Made by a program: the position numbers and the translations under genes. A DNA stretch of 64,000 bases, from NCBI RefSeq assembly GCF_000696095.1, contig NZ_BAYX01000003.1, forward strand, positions 310,001-374,000, written 5' to 3'. The notes under the pieces are model-generated. The model had not been told where the DNA came from and ran no database searches. It was given only the letters and a program-made list of their open reading frames with translations. Positions 42,733-51,817 of the stretch are shown in pieces (positions within the stretch are counted from its first letter, which is position 1; the number at the start of each line of letters is the position of its first letter). The DNA is from Rhizobium rhizogenes NBRC 13257. GTDB lineage: Bacteria; Pseudomonadota; Alphaproteobacteria; Rhizobiales; Rhizobiaceae.

Positions 42733-44792
42733 TCAGGCTGGCAACGGATGTCGGTGGCACGTTCACCGACCTCGTCGGATATGATGAGCGCAGCGGTGAA
42801 TTGTTTACGGCCAAAAGCCTGACGACCGTGCCCGACCAGTCTATTGGCGTGCTCGACGCGATCGCCTCTGCGGAAACCAAGGACGGGCTTCGCACGAGGG
42901 ATGTTACGTTTTTTGCCCATGGCGGCACGACGGTCATCAATGCCATTACCGAGCGCAAGGGTGTGCGAACCGCGTTGGTGACGACCGCGGGCTTTCGCGA
43001 CGTTCTGGAAATCGGCCGTGGCAACCGTCCCGATCTCTACAATCTGCGATTCCGCAGCCCTGCCCCCTTTGTTCCCCGGAGCTTACGCTTCGAGGTGCGG
43101 GAACGGCTCGACGCTTCGGGAAAGATCATCACGCCGCTGCACGTCGAAGACCTCAAGCCGATCATCGCCCAGTGCAAGGCGGAAAGGATCGAAGCGGTCG
43201 CGATTCTCTTCCTCCACAGCTACACAAATCCCGAGCACGAGATTCTTTGCGCCGATATTCTGGCCGCGGCCCTGCCGGATGCGACCGTCTGCGCCAGCTA
43301 TGAAGTCTCGCGTCAATGGCGCGAATATGAACGTTCGAACACCGTCGTGCTCAATGCCTATGTCCAGCCGATCATCCGCCGCTACTTTGCGCGGCTGGAA
43401 GATGCGTTGATGCGGCGCGACCTGACATGCCCCTATTATGCGATGCAGTCGAACGGCGGCATCGCCACTTTCGAACAGGCGGTCAGCAGTCCGTTGAGCC
43501 TGGTCGAGTCCGGGCCGGCGGGCGGTGTCGCCGGCGCGGCGCGGATCGGCAATGCTCTCGGCGAGAGCGAAGTCCTGTCTCTGGACGTCGGCGGCACGAC
43601 CGCCAAATGCTCGCTAATCCACGGCGGGCGCCCGACGCTGAACGTCGAATATAAGCTCGAGCATACCCGCATCGAGCCGGGTCATCCCATTCAGGTGCCG
43701 GTGGTCGATATTGTCGAGATTGGTTCCGGCGGCGGTTCGATTGCCTGGCTCGACGAACGCGGCGTCCTGCGTGTCGGCCCGGAAAGCGCCGGTTCCATGC
43801 CAGGCCCGGCCTGTTACGGTCGCGGCGGCACGAGACCGACGCTGTCGGATGCCATTCTGACGATCGGGGTCTTCGATCCCACCAATTTTGCCGGCGGCTC
43901 CATGCACCTCGACAAGCAGAAGGCCGCCGAAGCGATCGCCACCATCGCAACGCCTCTCGGCTTGAGCATCGAGGATGCCGCGATCGCAATTATCGATATC
44001 GCCCACGCAAGCATGATCAATGCGCTGAAACTGGTGACGGTCCAGCGCGGGCATGATCCGCGCGAAGTGGCCTTCGTCATCAGCGGCGGTGCCGGCCCGG
44101 CGCTTGCAACCAGGCTTGGACGGGATCTGAGCGTCAAGTCGACGGTCGTCCCGCTCCATCCCGGTCTTTTTTCCGCCTGGGGCATGCTTGCCGCCGAACC
44201 ACGCGCCGATTTTCGCCATACCTGGTTCTCGGCCTTGACCGCAGAGGCGATCAAGGCGTTGCTGGCGCGCTTCGACAAGCTCGAACAGGAAGCGATCGCC
44301 TATTTCGCCAAGGGCCACGACGCCGATATCCGCTTCACCTATCAGGTTGAGGCGCGGTATCGCGGGCAGGAACATGGGGTTTTTGCCCAGTTCTACCGTG
44401 GCGATGATCGCGAGGTCTTTGCCGAGCGCTTTCATGCCGTCCACGAGCGCGCCTATTCATTCCGCCTGCCGCACGCGGCCATCGAGATCACCACGCTGCA
44501 TCTCGAAGCGGTTCTGAACGGCCCGGTAATCGCACTGCCGGCCTTGTCCAAAAACGGACGGAGTCTCGAAGCTGCGTTGACAGGGCAGCGTAATGTATAT
44601 TTTGGTGCTGTTCTCGGCTGGGTTTCTTGCCCGGTCTATGAGCGCAGCTTGCTGGCGCCCGGTCAGTCGATCGAGGGTCCGATGATTGTCGAGGAGGCAA
44701 CGGCGACGACGCTCGTACAGGAGAAACAGCAGCTGAGCGTCGCCGATAACGGCGTCCTGATCATTCGCGAAAGCGTCTCCGAGGCAGGCTAG
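42729..44792 (+). CDS. hyuA: Hydantoinase/oxoprolinase family subunit A
   Basis: A 687-residue HyuA protein starting in an ATGA overlap. The ATPase (ASKHA-fold) motifs are ATDVGGTFTDLVGYD at residues 4-18, HGGTTVINAITERKG, SGPAGGVAGA and LDVGGTTAKCSLI. Length is usual for HyuA. It phosphorylates or activates the cyclic substrate using ATP, and HyuB completes ring opening. Its stop codon overlaps the start of an importer ATPase gene by one base, which ties the enzyme to uptake of its substrate. Confidence 0.92.
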   Translation: MIRLATDVGGTFTDLVGYDERSGELFTAKSLTTVPDQSIGVLDAIASAETKDGLRTRDVTFFAHGGTTVINAITERKGVRTALVTTAGFRDVLEIGRGNRPDLYNLRFRSPAPFVPRSLRFEVRERLDASGKIITPLHVEDLKPIIAQCKAERIEAVAILFLHSYTNPEHEILCADILAAALPDATVCASYEVSRQWREYERSNTVVLNAYVQPIIRRYFARLEDALMRRDLTCPYYAMQSNGGIATFEQAVSSPLSLVESGPAGGVAGAARIGNALGESEVLSLDVGGTTAKCSLIHGGRPTLNVEYKLEHTRIEPGHPIQVPVVDIVEIGSGGGSIAWLDERGVLRVGPESAGSMPGPACYGRGGTRPTLSDAILTIGVFDPTNFAGGSMHLDKQKAAEAIATIATPLGLSIEDAAIAIIDIAHASMINALKLVTVQRGHDPREVAFVISGGAGPALATRLGRDLSVKSTVVPLHPGLFSAWGMLAAEPRADFRHTWFSALTAEAIKALLARFDKLEQEAIAYFAKGHDADIRFTYQVEARYRGQEHGVFAQFYRGDDREVFAERFHAVHERAYSFRLPHAAIEITTLHLEAVLNGPVIALPALSKNGRSLEAALTGQRNVYFGAVLGWVSCPVYERSLLAPGQSIEGPMIVEEATATTLVQEKQQLSVADNGVLIIRESVSEAG

Positions 44793-45877
44793 TGGCTATA
44801 TCCATTCAGATCGAAAAGGTCAGCAGGGAATACGGGCCGGTCAAGGCTCTCGACGATGTAACGCTTGATATCGCCGCCGGTGAATTTTTCACGCTGCTCG
44901 GGTCGTCGGGTTGCGGAAAGAGTTCGCTGTTGAAGCTTATCGGCGGTTTCGACAGACAGACCTCCGGCCGTATTTCTTTCGATGGCAAGGATATGAGCGA
45001 CGTGCCGGCCAATAGGCGTCCGGTCAACACCGTTTTCCAGAGCCTTGCGCTTTTCCCGCACATGACGGTCGCGCAGAATGTCGGCTACGGCTTACGGCTG
45101 CGTGGGGTGTCGGGAAGTGCGCTGGCGGCCAGGATCAACGATGCTCTCGATCTGGTCGAACTCTCCGGTTTCGGTCCGCGTGATGTCAATCTTCTTTCCG
45201 GCGGTCAACGCCAGCGTGTCGCCCTTGCACGGGCCTTGGTCATGGAGCCCGGTATCCTGCTACTCGACGAGCCGCTGACCGGCCTCGACGAGCGCTTGCG
45301 CCAGCAGATGCGCGACGAATTCGGACGGTTGCACAAGCGCACCGGCGCGACCTTCGTCCTCGTCACTCACAATCAGGATGAAGCGCTCTGCCTCTCGGAT
45401 CGCATGGCCGTGATGCACAAGGGGCGCATCGAACAGGTGGGTGCGCCTGCCAGCTTCTTCGAGGCCCCGGCCAATGCTTTCGTCGCCCGTTTCGTCGGCA
45501 TCGATACGCTGGTGCGTCCGGAGGAGATCACGACGTCCGAAGGACAGACCCACGCGGTCATTGCCGGACAAAGGGTGCCGGTGCGTGTCGCCGGTCCGAC
45601 GGACCCGCTTCAGTCTGTCGTCGCCATCCGCGCGGACAGGCTGTTTCTCGCGGCTGCGGATGCGCCAGGGACGCTGATGCTGACCGTGGTCGAAACGACG
45701 TTCCGCGGCTTGTATCACGAACTCAAGCTCGCTTTCTGGGATGGCCAGACGTTGACGATGGCGATTGAAGAAGAGACGGGATTGGGCGGGCTTGAGGCCG
45801 GAAGATCCGTTCGGGTCGGTTTGAAGCAGGATGCCGCTGTTCTGATTTCCAATGCAGGACTATTGCCTACGAGCTGA
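44792..45877 (+). CDS. Polyamine-type ABC ATPase of the hyu operon
   Basis: A 361-residue PotA-type ATPase from GTG 44792, overlapping the HyuA stop. Walker A GSSGCGKSSLL, signature LSGGQRQRVALARAL, Walker B LLLDEPLTGLDE and switch histidine VTHNQDEAL are intact; a TOBE domain follows. It energises the import system made with the binding protein (45942) and permeases (47188, 48054). The order enzyme-ATPase-binding protein-permeases is one operon. Confidence 0.91.
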   Translation: MAISIQIEKVSREYGPVKALDDVTLDIAAGEFFTLLGSSGCGKSSLLKLIGGFDRQTSGRISFDGKDMSDVPANRRPVNTVFQSLALFPHMTVAQNVGYGLRLRGVSGSALAARINDALDLVELSGFGPRDVNLLSGGQRQRVALARALVMEPGILLLDEPLTGLDERLRQQMRDEFGRLHKRTGATFVLVTHNQDEALCLSDRMAVMHKGRIEQVGAPASFFEAPANAFVARFVGIDTLVRPEEITTSEGQTHAVIAGQRVPVRVAGPTDPLQSVVAIRADRLFLAAADAPGTLMLTVVETTFRGLYHELKLAFWDGQTLTMAIEEETGLGGLEAGRSVRVGLKQDAAVLISNAGLLPTS

Positions 45878-45941
45878 ATGGCTGCTTTGTGGTGTGTTGA
45901 GAGTAAGTAGTGATTCAACCTAGCCACGAAGGGGAGTGACA

Positions 45942-47120
45942 ATGGCAAAGCATGGTGGAATATTTTCATCGGCACGGCACAGCAATGTGCAGAGACGCGA
46001 GTTTCTGAAGCTTATGGGAGCGGGAAGTGTCGCCCTTTCTGCCGGTAGTCTTGGGTTGGCCTCGAGCGCTGCTGCGCAGGATGCCGCGACGGTCGCTTTC
46101 TGGGCAACCGCGACGCTGGATATCGGCGACAAATGGAAGGCTTTCGCCACCCAGAACGGCGTAGCGCCCGAGTTCACCGACAACGGCAACGACATCGGCC
46201 CCGTCATTGCGCGTCTTGCCGCCGGCAATGCCAATGATCTCTTCGACGTCGGCGGCTTCCAGGGCGGTGCCGAAAAGGAACTGGCGCGCCAGGGTGTCAT
46301 CATCCCCTGGGATCTGACGAAGATCCCGAATTACGAGAGCGTCTGGCAGTGGGCCAAGGATATTCCTTACCTCAAGCATGACGGCAAGCAATACAGCATC
46401 CCGACGGTCGTCAATGCCGACTCGATCATTTATCGTCCCGACAAGCTCGGCAAGGTCGATAGCTACGGCGTAATCTTCGATCCCAAGCTCAAGGGTCGCG
46501 TGGCCATGGAGGATGCCTGGATCAACAGCGCCATCTTCACCGCGATGTATCTGAAGGAAAGCGAAAACAAGCCGATCGTCGAGCCGGGCAATCTGACCGA
46601 ATCCGAACTCGGCCTGGTCATGGAATTCCTGATCAAGCACAAGAAGGACGGCCAGTTCCGCACCTTCTGGAATGGCTGGGAGCAGGGCGTCCAGCTGGTG
46701 GCCGATCAGGAAGTCGACGCCATGACCGGCTGGGAGCCGATCGTTTACGAAGGGCGCAAGCGTGGCCTTCAGGTCGAATATGCCGCGCCTGTCGAAGGCT
46801 ATGAGGCCTGGGGCAACAATACGGTGCTCCTCAAGGGCGCCGGCGATCGCGGCGTTAGCGATGCCGCGCATAAATTCGTCAACGGCCTGCTCGGCGGTTT
46901 TTATGGTTGCGAACTCGGCCAGGCCCGTGGCTATCTGGTGCCGACCGACAACAACCTGGCCTATGCCAAGGCCCATCCGGACGAATACAAGGCGGATGAG
47001 GTCGAGAAGCTGGCCGAGCACGTCAAGGCCAAGTTTGCCGGCAAGGTTTATTGGCAGAACACCCGGCCGGATAATTTCCAGCTTTACGAAGAGTGGTGGC
47101 AGAAGCTACGGAATGCCTGA
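45942..47120 (+). CDS. Polyamine-type periplasmic binding protein, Tat-exported
   Basis: A 392-residue PotD-type binding protein. ATG 45942 has GGGGAG five bases upstream. A twin-arginine motif QRREFLKLMGAG lies at residues 17-28, followed by a hydrophobic stretch ending SSAAAQD, so export via Tat is likely. The mature part has the binding-protein fold with GWEPIVYEGRK near its centre. It should bind the hydantoin- or lactam-like substrate of the HyuAB enzyme. A strong hairpin follows its stop. Confidence 0.9.
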   Translation: MAKHGGIFSSARHSNVQRREFLKLMGAGSVALSAGSLGLASSAAAQDAATVAFWATATLDIGDKWKAFATQNGVAPEFTDNGNDIGPVIARLAAGNANDLFDVGGFQGGAEKELARQGVIIPWDLTKIPNYESVWQWAKDIPYLKHDGKQYSIPTVVNADSIIYRPDKLGKVDSYGVIFDPKLKGRVAMEDAWINSAIFTAMYLKESENKPIVEPGNLTESELGLVMEFLIKHKKDGQFRTFWNGWEQGVQLVADQEVDAMTGWEPIVYEGRKRGLQVEYAAPVEGYEAWGNNTVLLKGAGDRGVSDAAHKFVNGLLGGFYGCELGQARGYLVPTDNNLAYAKAHPDEYKADEVEKLAEHVKAKFAGKVYWQNTRPDNFQLYEEWWQKLRNA

Positions 47121-47134
47121 GTTTTAGAAAATTG

Positions 47135-47166
47135 GGCAGCGGCGACGTCTCTTGGTCGCCGCTGCC
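47135..47166 (+). repeat. Perfect 12-bp hairpin after binding-protein gene
   Basis: GGCAGCGGCGAC (47135-47146) pairs exactly with 47155-47166 around an 8-base loop, 14 bases after the binding-protein stop and before the first permease. It is likely to lower permease relative to binding-protein expression. Confidence 0.7.
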
Positions 47167-47187
47167 GTCCATTCCTGAAGGGCCTCC

Positions 47188-48057
47188 ATGTCCAAAGCAC
47201 GCTTGCCGATTTCGTCGATGCTGATGGCGCCGCCGCTATTGGCGATTCTGGCGTTCGGACTGGTGCCTCTGATCGTCGTCGTCGTCTGGAGTTTCTGGAG
47301 CTGGGATCCGGTGACATACTGGATCAAGCCGGACCTGAGCCTTACAGGCTATGCCGGCATCCTTGAGGCCGGGCGTTGGACGGTCGTCGTCTCGACCTTG
47401 ATCAAGGCGTTCGGCACGGCGTTACTATGCCTGCTCATCGCCTATCCCACCAGCTATGCGATCCACTTTCTGGCCGGGCGCCGGCTGAACGTCATCCTCC
47501 TCGCGCTGATCACCATTCCTTTTTTCACATCCTATCTGATCCGGTCCTTTTCCTGGCGGCTCGTGCTCGGGCGCACCGGAATTATCAACGAGTGGCTGCA
47601 GGGTATCGGGATCATCGATGCGCCGCTCGACTGGCTGCTGTTTAGCAATTTCGCCGTCATCGTCGGGCTGGTTGCATCCTATCTGCCGTTCGCGATCTTC
47701 CCGCTGCTCTTGTCCATGCGCCGGGTGGATCCGACCTATCTGGCGGCTGCGCAGGATCTCGGCGCCGGCTTCTGGAAGAGCCTGACGACGATCCTTTTGC
47801 CCCTGACAAAATCGGGCATTTTCGCCGGTTTCCTGTTCGTCTTCGTCATGGTGGTGGGCTCATCCACGGAAGTGCAGATGCTGGGCGGGGCGGGTGCATC
47901 GATCGTGTCGGTGATGATCAACGACGTCATGCGCGTTGCCAATTATCCGATGGCTTTCGCCATTTCGACCATCGTGCTCGTCGTGATCTTCGGCCTCGTG
48001 CTGGTCGGCAACCGCATCTTCGGCCTTGCATCGCTGTTCGAGGACCAGTCGCCATGA
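47188..48057 (+). CDS. Polyamine-type ABC permease (PotB-like)
   Basis: A 289-residue membrane protein with six predicted helices and the EAA-type loop LAAAQDLGAGFWKSLTTI. It belongs to the PotB/PotC group and pairs with the next gene as the importer channel of the hyu operon. Ribosome site GAAGGGCC is before ATG 47188. The stop overlaps the next start by four bases. Confidence 0.9.
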   Translation: MSKARLPISSMLMAPPLLAILAFGLVPLIVVVVWSFWSWDPVTYWIKPDLSLTGYAGILEAGRWTVVVSTLIKAFGTALLCLLIAYPTSYAIHFLAGRRLNVILLALITIPFFTSYLIRSFSWRLVLGRTGIINEWLQGIGIIDAPLDWLLFSNFAVIVGLVASYLPFAIFPLLLSMRRVDPTYLAAAQDLGAGFWKSLTTILLPLTKSGIFAGFLFVFVMVVGSSTEVQMLGGAGASIVSVMINDVMRVANYPMAFAISTIVLVVIFGLVLVGNRIFGLASLFEDQSP

Positions 48058-48872
48058 TGCTGCGCGAAGGTCTTGCCAACCGGGTTCTGCTTTGGGTCGT
48101 CACGATCGCCGGCCTGCTCGTGATCTATGCGCCGCCGCTCTATCTGCTGGCGATCTCGTTCAATCCTGCCCTGCAGCCAGGCCTGCCGAATATCTCCGAA
48201 CTCAGCCTCAAATGGTACGCATCGCTGCCACAGGAGGCGGCGCTGATCGGCGCCTTGGAGCAATCGCTGATCATCGCCACGGTGACGGCGGTTCTCGCAA
48301 CCCTCATGTCGCTGCTGGCGGCGCTCGCCTATTTCGAATTGCGGGCGCGCCGGACAGCATGGTTTTTGACGGTGATCCTGCCGATGTTCGTGCCGGGTGT
48401 GATCCAGGGGCTGGCTCTGTCGGCGGTGTTTGCGCGCGCGGGCGTCAAGGCATCGATGCTGACGGTCATCGCGGGCCATTTGCTATGGGCCATGCCGTTC
48501 GCCTTTATCGTCATTCTGACCAGCTTTGCGGCCGTGCGGCAATCCTATCTCGTTGCGGCGGCCGATCTGGGTGCGGACTGGTGGCATCGGTTTTTCGATA
48601 TCATCCTTCCGCTAATCCGCCCCGGCTTGATCAGCGCCTTCATCTTTTCCTTCCTGCTGTCGCTCAACGAATTCACGCGCGCCTTTTATCTGGCGGGACG
48701 GCAGAACACATTGCCGGTGGTGCTGTTCGGCAAGATGAACTCCGGCGCGTCGCCGGTGATCTACGCCATGTCCGGCGCCATATTTCTGATCTCGGTCCTG
48801 TGCGTCGCACTGATCGCGCTCCGCTTCCTGTGGCAGGCCCGGATAGAGGATTCTGCGCAGCGCAGCGGCTGA
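48054..48872 (+). CDS. Polyamine-type ABC permease (PotC-like)
   Basis: A 272-residue permease starting in an ATGATG overlap (48054 or 48057). Six hydrophobic segments and the EAA loop LVAAADLGADWWHRFFDI are visible. It completes the importer of the hyu operon. An inverted repeat CGCCAA-CATA-TTGGCG lies at 48876-48891 directly after its stop and may end the transcript. Confidence 0.9.
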   Translation: MMLREGLANRVLLWVVTIAGLLVIYAPPLYLLAISFNPALQPGLPNISELSLKWYASLPQEAALIGALEQSLIIATVTAVLATLMSLLAALAYFELRARRTAWFLTVILPMFVPGVIQGLALSAVFARAGVKASMLTVIAGHLLWAMPFAFIVILTSFAAVRQSYLVAAADLGADWWHRFFDIILPLIRPGLISAFIFSFLLSLNEFTRAFYLAGRQNTLPVVLFGKMNSGASPVIYAMSGAIFLISVLCVALIALRFLWQARIEDSAQRSG

Positions 48873-49189
48873 GTTCGCCAACATATTGGCGGGTGCCGAG
48901 GCTCCCATGCCGGTTCGCCAAAAACGGCAAGCCGCGACCATTTCTCCATCGATAGCTCTCTCGCCCTGACCTTCGAAGTCTCGGCATGATCCCGCTCGAC
49001 TTGTCTCTCACACGGGCCGAACTCCCGTGGAGCGGAGGCTTTTTCGTGCGATCGGCGCCCGACATATCGCATCTTCATTTGGTAACTTGACATTTGTCGA
49101 TATCGAGTCGAATATTGTCAAACATGCCAATCGAGGAGGCGGTGAGGATCGTTGGATCCCCTGTGCCGGATTGGGCTTGAGGAGGCGAA
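48873..49189. promoter_or_regulatory. Intergenic region with hairpin and candidate SorC operator
   Basis: A 317-base gap. CGCCAA-CATA-TTGGCG (48876-48891) is a perfect 6-bp hairpin after the permease. Near the next operon lies TTGACA-N23-TGTCAA (49087-49121), which spans a central palindrome TCGATATCGA (49097-49106). The word TATTGTCAAA (49113-49122) recurs at 55384-55393 upstream of the SorC-DhaK gene, making this a candidate operator of that regulator. The ATPase gene's ribosome site GAGGAGG follows at 49179-49185. No gene is visible. Confidence 0.55.
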
Positions 49190-50671
49190 GTGGTGGAATT
49201 CCTGCTTGAAGTAGAAGGGCTCCAGAAGTCCTTTGGTGGCGTCGCGGCATTGCGCGATGGTCGTTTTCAGCTGCGGGCGGGCTCGGTGCATGCGCTTTGC
49301 GGCGGCAATGGCGCCGGCAAGTCGACCTTCCTCAAGATCCTGATGGGCATTCATGCTCGGGACGCCGGCCTGATCCGTCGTCGTGGCAAGGAGGTCGACT
49401 ATGCGAGCCCCGCCGAAGCGCTGGCGGCCGGCATCGCCATCATCGAGCAGGAGCTTAGCCCTATCCCGCATATGACGGTGGCCGAAAACATCTATCTCGG
49501 CCGCGAGCCGTCGGTCCGTTTCGGCGGCATCGATTTCAAGACCATGAACCGTAGCGCCCAGGCCCTGCTCGATCGGCTGGAGTTCAATATCCGCGCCACG
49601 CAATTCATGATGAACCTCTCCGTCGCGCAGGTGCAGCTGGTGGAAATCGCCAAGGCGCTCAGCCACGATGCGGAAGTGATCTTCATGGATGAGCCGACCT
49701 CCGCCATCGGCGAGAAAGAGGCGCAGCAGCTGTTTTCGACGATCGAGCGCCTGAAGGCCGAAGGCAAGGGTATCGTCTATGTCTCGCACAGGTTGTCGGA
49801 GATCTTTCAGATCGCCGATTCCTACACGGCGTTCCGCGATGGATCCTATGTCGGCAGCGGTACCATCGCCGATATCGACAGGGCCGGTCTGATCCGCATG
49901 ATCGTCGGCCGCGAACTCGGCGAGGAATATATCAAGACCAACACGCCGACCGCGACTGCCGGCTTCGAAGTCTCCGGCCTGACGGCGCCCGGCAAGATCG
50001 ACGATATCTCTTTCGTGGCGCACAAGGGGGAGATCTTCGGCATCTACGGTCTGATGGGCTCGGGGCGAACCGAGATCTTCGATTGCATTTTCGGCCTCGA
50101 TGCACCGACGAGCGGCAATATGAAGCTTGCCGGACAATCCATATCGGTCAGAAAGCCGGCCGAGGCGATGCAGCATGGCATCGCCTTTGTGACCGAGGAC
50201 CGCAAGCTGACGGGGCTCAATCTCTGCGACAGCGTGCGCAACAATATCTGCCTTGCCAGCCTGCCGGAAATGAGCCCGCAATTTTCGATGGACCGTCGCG
50301 CCGAAGCTGCCGCCAGCGCGGCGATGATCGAGCGCTTCGGCATCAAGGCGGCGCGCGACAGCATGGCGGTTTCGGGCCTGTCTGGTGGCAACCAGCAGAA
50401 AGTCGTGCTTGGCAAATGGTTCCTGCGCAAACCGAAGGTGCTTTTGCTGGACGAGCCGACCCGCGGCGTCGATGTCGGCGCCAAGCGCGAGATCTACCGC
50501 ATTATCTGCGACTTCGCCGCCGAAGGCGGCACGGTCATCATGATCTCGTCCGAGATCGATGAGGTTCTCGGCATGTCCGACCGCATCCTGGTGATGCGTC
50601 AGGGGCGCTCCGCCGGGATCCTTGAACGGAAAGAGGCCGACGCCCAAGCGCTCGTCCACCTGTCGACATGA
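49190..50671 (+). CDS. Ribose-type ABC transporter ATPase with two nucleotide domains
   Basis: A 493-residue RbsA-type protein from GTG 49190 (GAGGAGG upstream). The first domain has Walker A GGNGAGKSTFLKI and Walker B EVIFMDEPTSAI; the second has the degenerate Walker A GLMGSGRTEIFD, signature LSGGNQQKVVLGKW and LLLDEPTRGVDVGA. This duplicated arrangement is normal for carbohydrate CUT2 importers. It energises the permease and binding protein encoded next. The linked dehydrogenase and DhaK/DhaL genes suggest a tetritol, ketotetrose or triose-related substrate. Confidence 0.92.
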   Translation: MVEFLLEVEGLQKSFGGVAALRDGRFQLRAGSVHALCGGNGAGKSTFLKILMGIHARDAGLIRRRGKEVDYASPAEALAAGIAIIEQELSPIPHMTVAENIYLGREPSVRFGGIDFKTMNRSAQALLDRLEFNIRATQFMMNLSVAQVQLVEIAKALSHDAEVIFMDEPTSAIGEKEAQQLFSTIERLKAEGKGIVYVSHRLSEIFQIADSYTAFRDGSYVGSGTIADIDRAGLIRMIVGRELGEEYIKTNTPTATAGFEVSGLTAPGKIDDISFVAHKGEIFGIYGLMGSGRTEIFDCIFGLDAPTSGNMKLAGQSISVRKPAEAMQHGIAFVTEDRKLTGLNLCDSVRNNICLASLPEMSPQFSMDRRAEAAASAAMIERFGIKAARDSMAVSGLSGGNQQKVVLGKWFLRKPKVLLLDEPTRGVDVGAKREIYRIICDFAAEGGTVIMISSEIDEVLGMSDRILVMRQGRSAGILERKEADAQALVHLST

Positions 50672-50727
50672 CCACGACAGGCAACGACGAGCGACAGGGT
50701 CGCGTCCGGCAACAAGAGGTGTTTCAT

Positions 50728-51732
50728 ATGTCCGCCACAGACAATAATCGGTCCAGTGCATGGTTCAGTTCGGACCGGCGCCGGCTCATCGTGCAGGAAT
50801 ACGGGATCTTCCTGGCGTTCCTGCTGCTTGCCGTCATTCTGTCCGTTTCAAACGAATATTTCCTGACGCCGGGCAATATATCGAACGTGCTGCTGCAGAC
50901 CTCGATCAACGGCGTCCTGGCGATCGGCATGACCTTCGTCATCCTGACGCGGGGTATCGATCTCTCGGTCGGCTCCGTCGTCGCACTTACCGGCATCATC
51001 AGTGCGAGCTTTGCGACCACCTCCGCGACGGCGGGCATTGTGGGCGCACCCTATCCGCCTTACGTGGCGCTCGCCGTCGGGCTGCTGGTCGGCGTCGCAT
51101 GCGGTGCGGTGGTGGGATTGATCGTCTCGCGCTTTGCCGTTCCGGCCTTTGTCGCAACGCTCGGCATGCTCTCGGCAGCTCGCGGCCTGACGCTCATCTA
51201 TGGGGGCGGCAAGCCGGTTCCGGCATTGACCCCCGATTTCCGCTGGATCGGCACCGGGACGGCTTTTTCCATCCCGATGCCCGTCATCCTACTTGCCATC
51301 GTCTTCGCGGTCTCCTGGTGGGTGCTCAATCGCACGCGATTTGGCCGGTATATCTATGCCGTCGGCGGCAATCCGCATGCGGCCAACACGTCGGGCATCA
51401 ACGTCACCCGGCTGCGCTTCCTCGTCTATGTGATTTCTGGCGGTCTTGCCGGCCTCGCGGGCATGATCCTTTCCGCGCGCACCGGCTCCGCGCTGCCCCA
51501 GGCCGGCATTGCCTATGAACTCGATGCAATCGCTGCCGTCGTTATCGGGGGCACCAGCCTCTCCGGCGGTGTCGGGCGCATCACCGGTACGCTCATCGGG
51601 GCGCTGATCATCGGCGTCATGAACAACGGCCTCGATCTGATGGGGATCCAGTCCTACTACCAGCAGGTCCTCAAGGGCGCGCTCATCGTGGGGGCGGTGA
51701 TGCTCGACCAGAAACGAAATCTGGGCAGTTGA
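50728..51732 (+). CDS. Ribose-type ABC transporter permease
   Basis: A 334-residue RbsC-family membrane protein. ATG 50728 has AGAGGTG upstream; an in-frame ATG at 50668 overlaps the ATPase stop but has no ribosome site. The family segment YELDAIAAVVIGGTSLSGG is near the C terminus and ITRGIDLSVGS-like ILTRGIDLSVGSVVAL near residue 75. It forms the homodimeric channel of the CUT2 importer. It resembles the fragment at the left edge of the window. Confidence 0.92.
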   Translation: MSATDNNRSSAWFSSDRRRLIVQEYGIFLAFLLLAVILSVSNEYFLTPGNISNVLLQTSINGVLAIGMTFVILTRGIDLSVGSVVALTGIISASFATTSATAGIVGAPYPPYVALAVGLLVGVACGAVVGLIVSRFAVPAFVATLGMLSAARGLTLIYGGGKPVPALTPDFRWIGTGTAFSIPMPVILLAIVFAVSWWVLNRTRFGRYIYAVGGNPHAANTSGINVTRLRFLVYVISGGLAGLAGMILSARTGSALPQAGIAYELDAIAAVVIGGTSLSGGVGRITGTLIGALIIGVMNNGLDLMGIQSYYQQVLKGALIVGAVMLDQKRNLGS

Positions 51733-51817
51733 GCCCGAAGACATTCGGGTGCCGTGCACCTGGAAACCAAACGGCGCGCCACAATGGTCGCCGGAATTCC
51801 AACGGAGGAGATTTACA

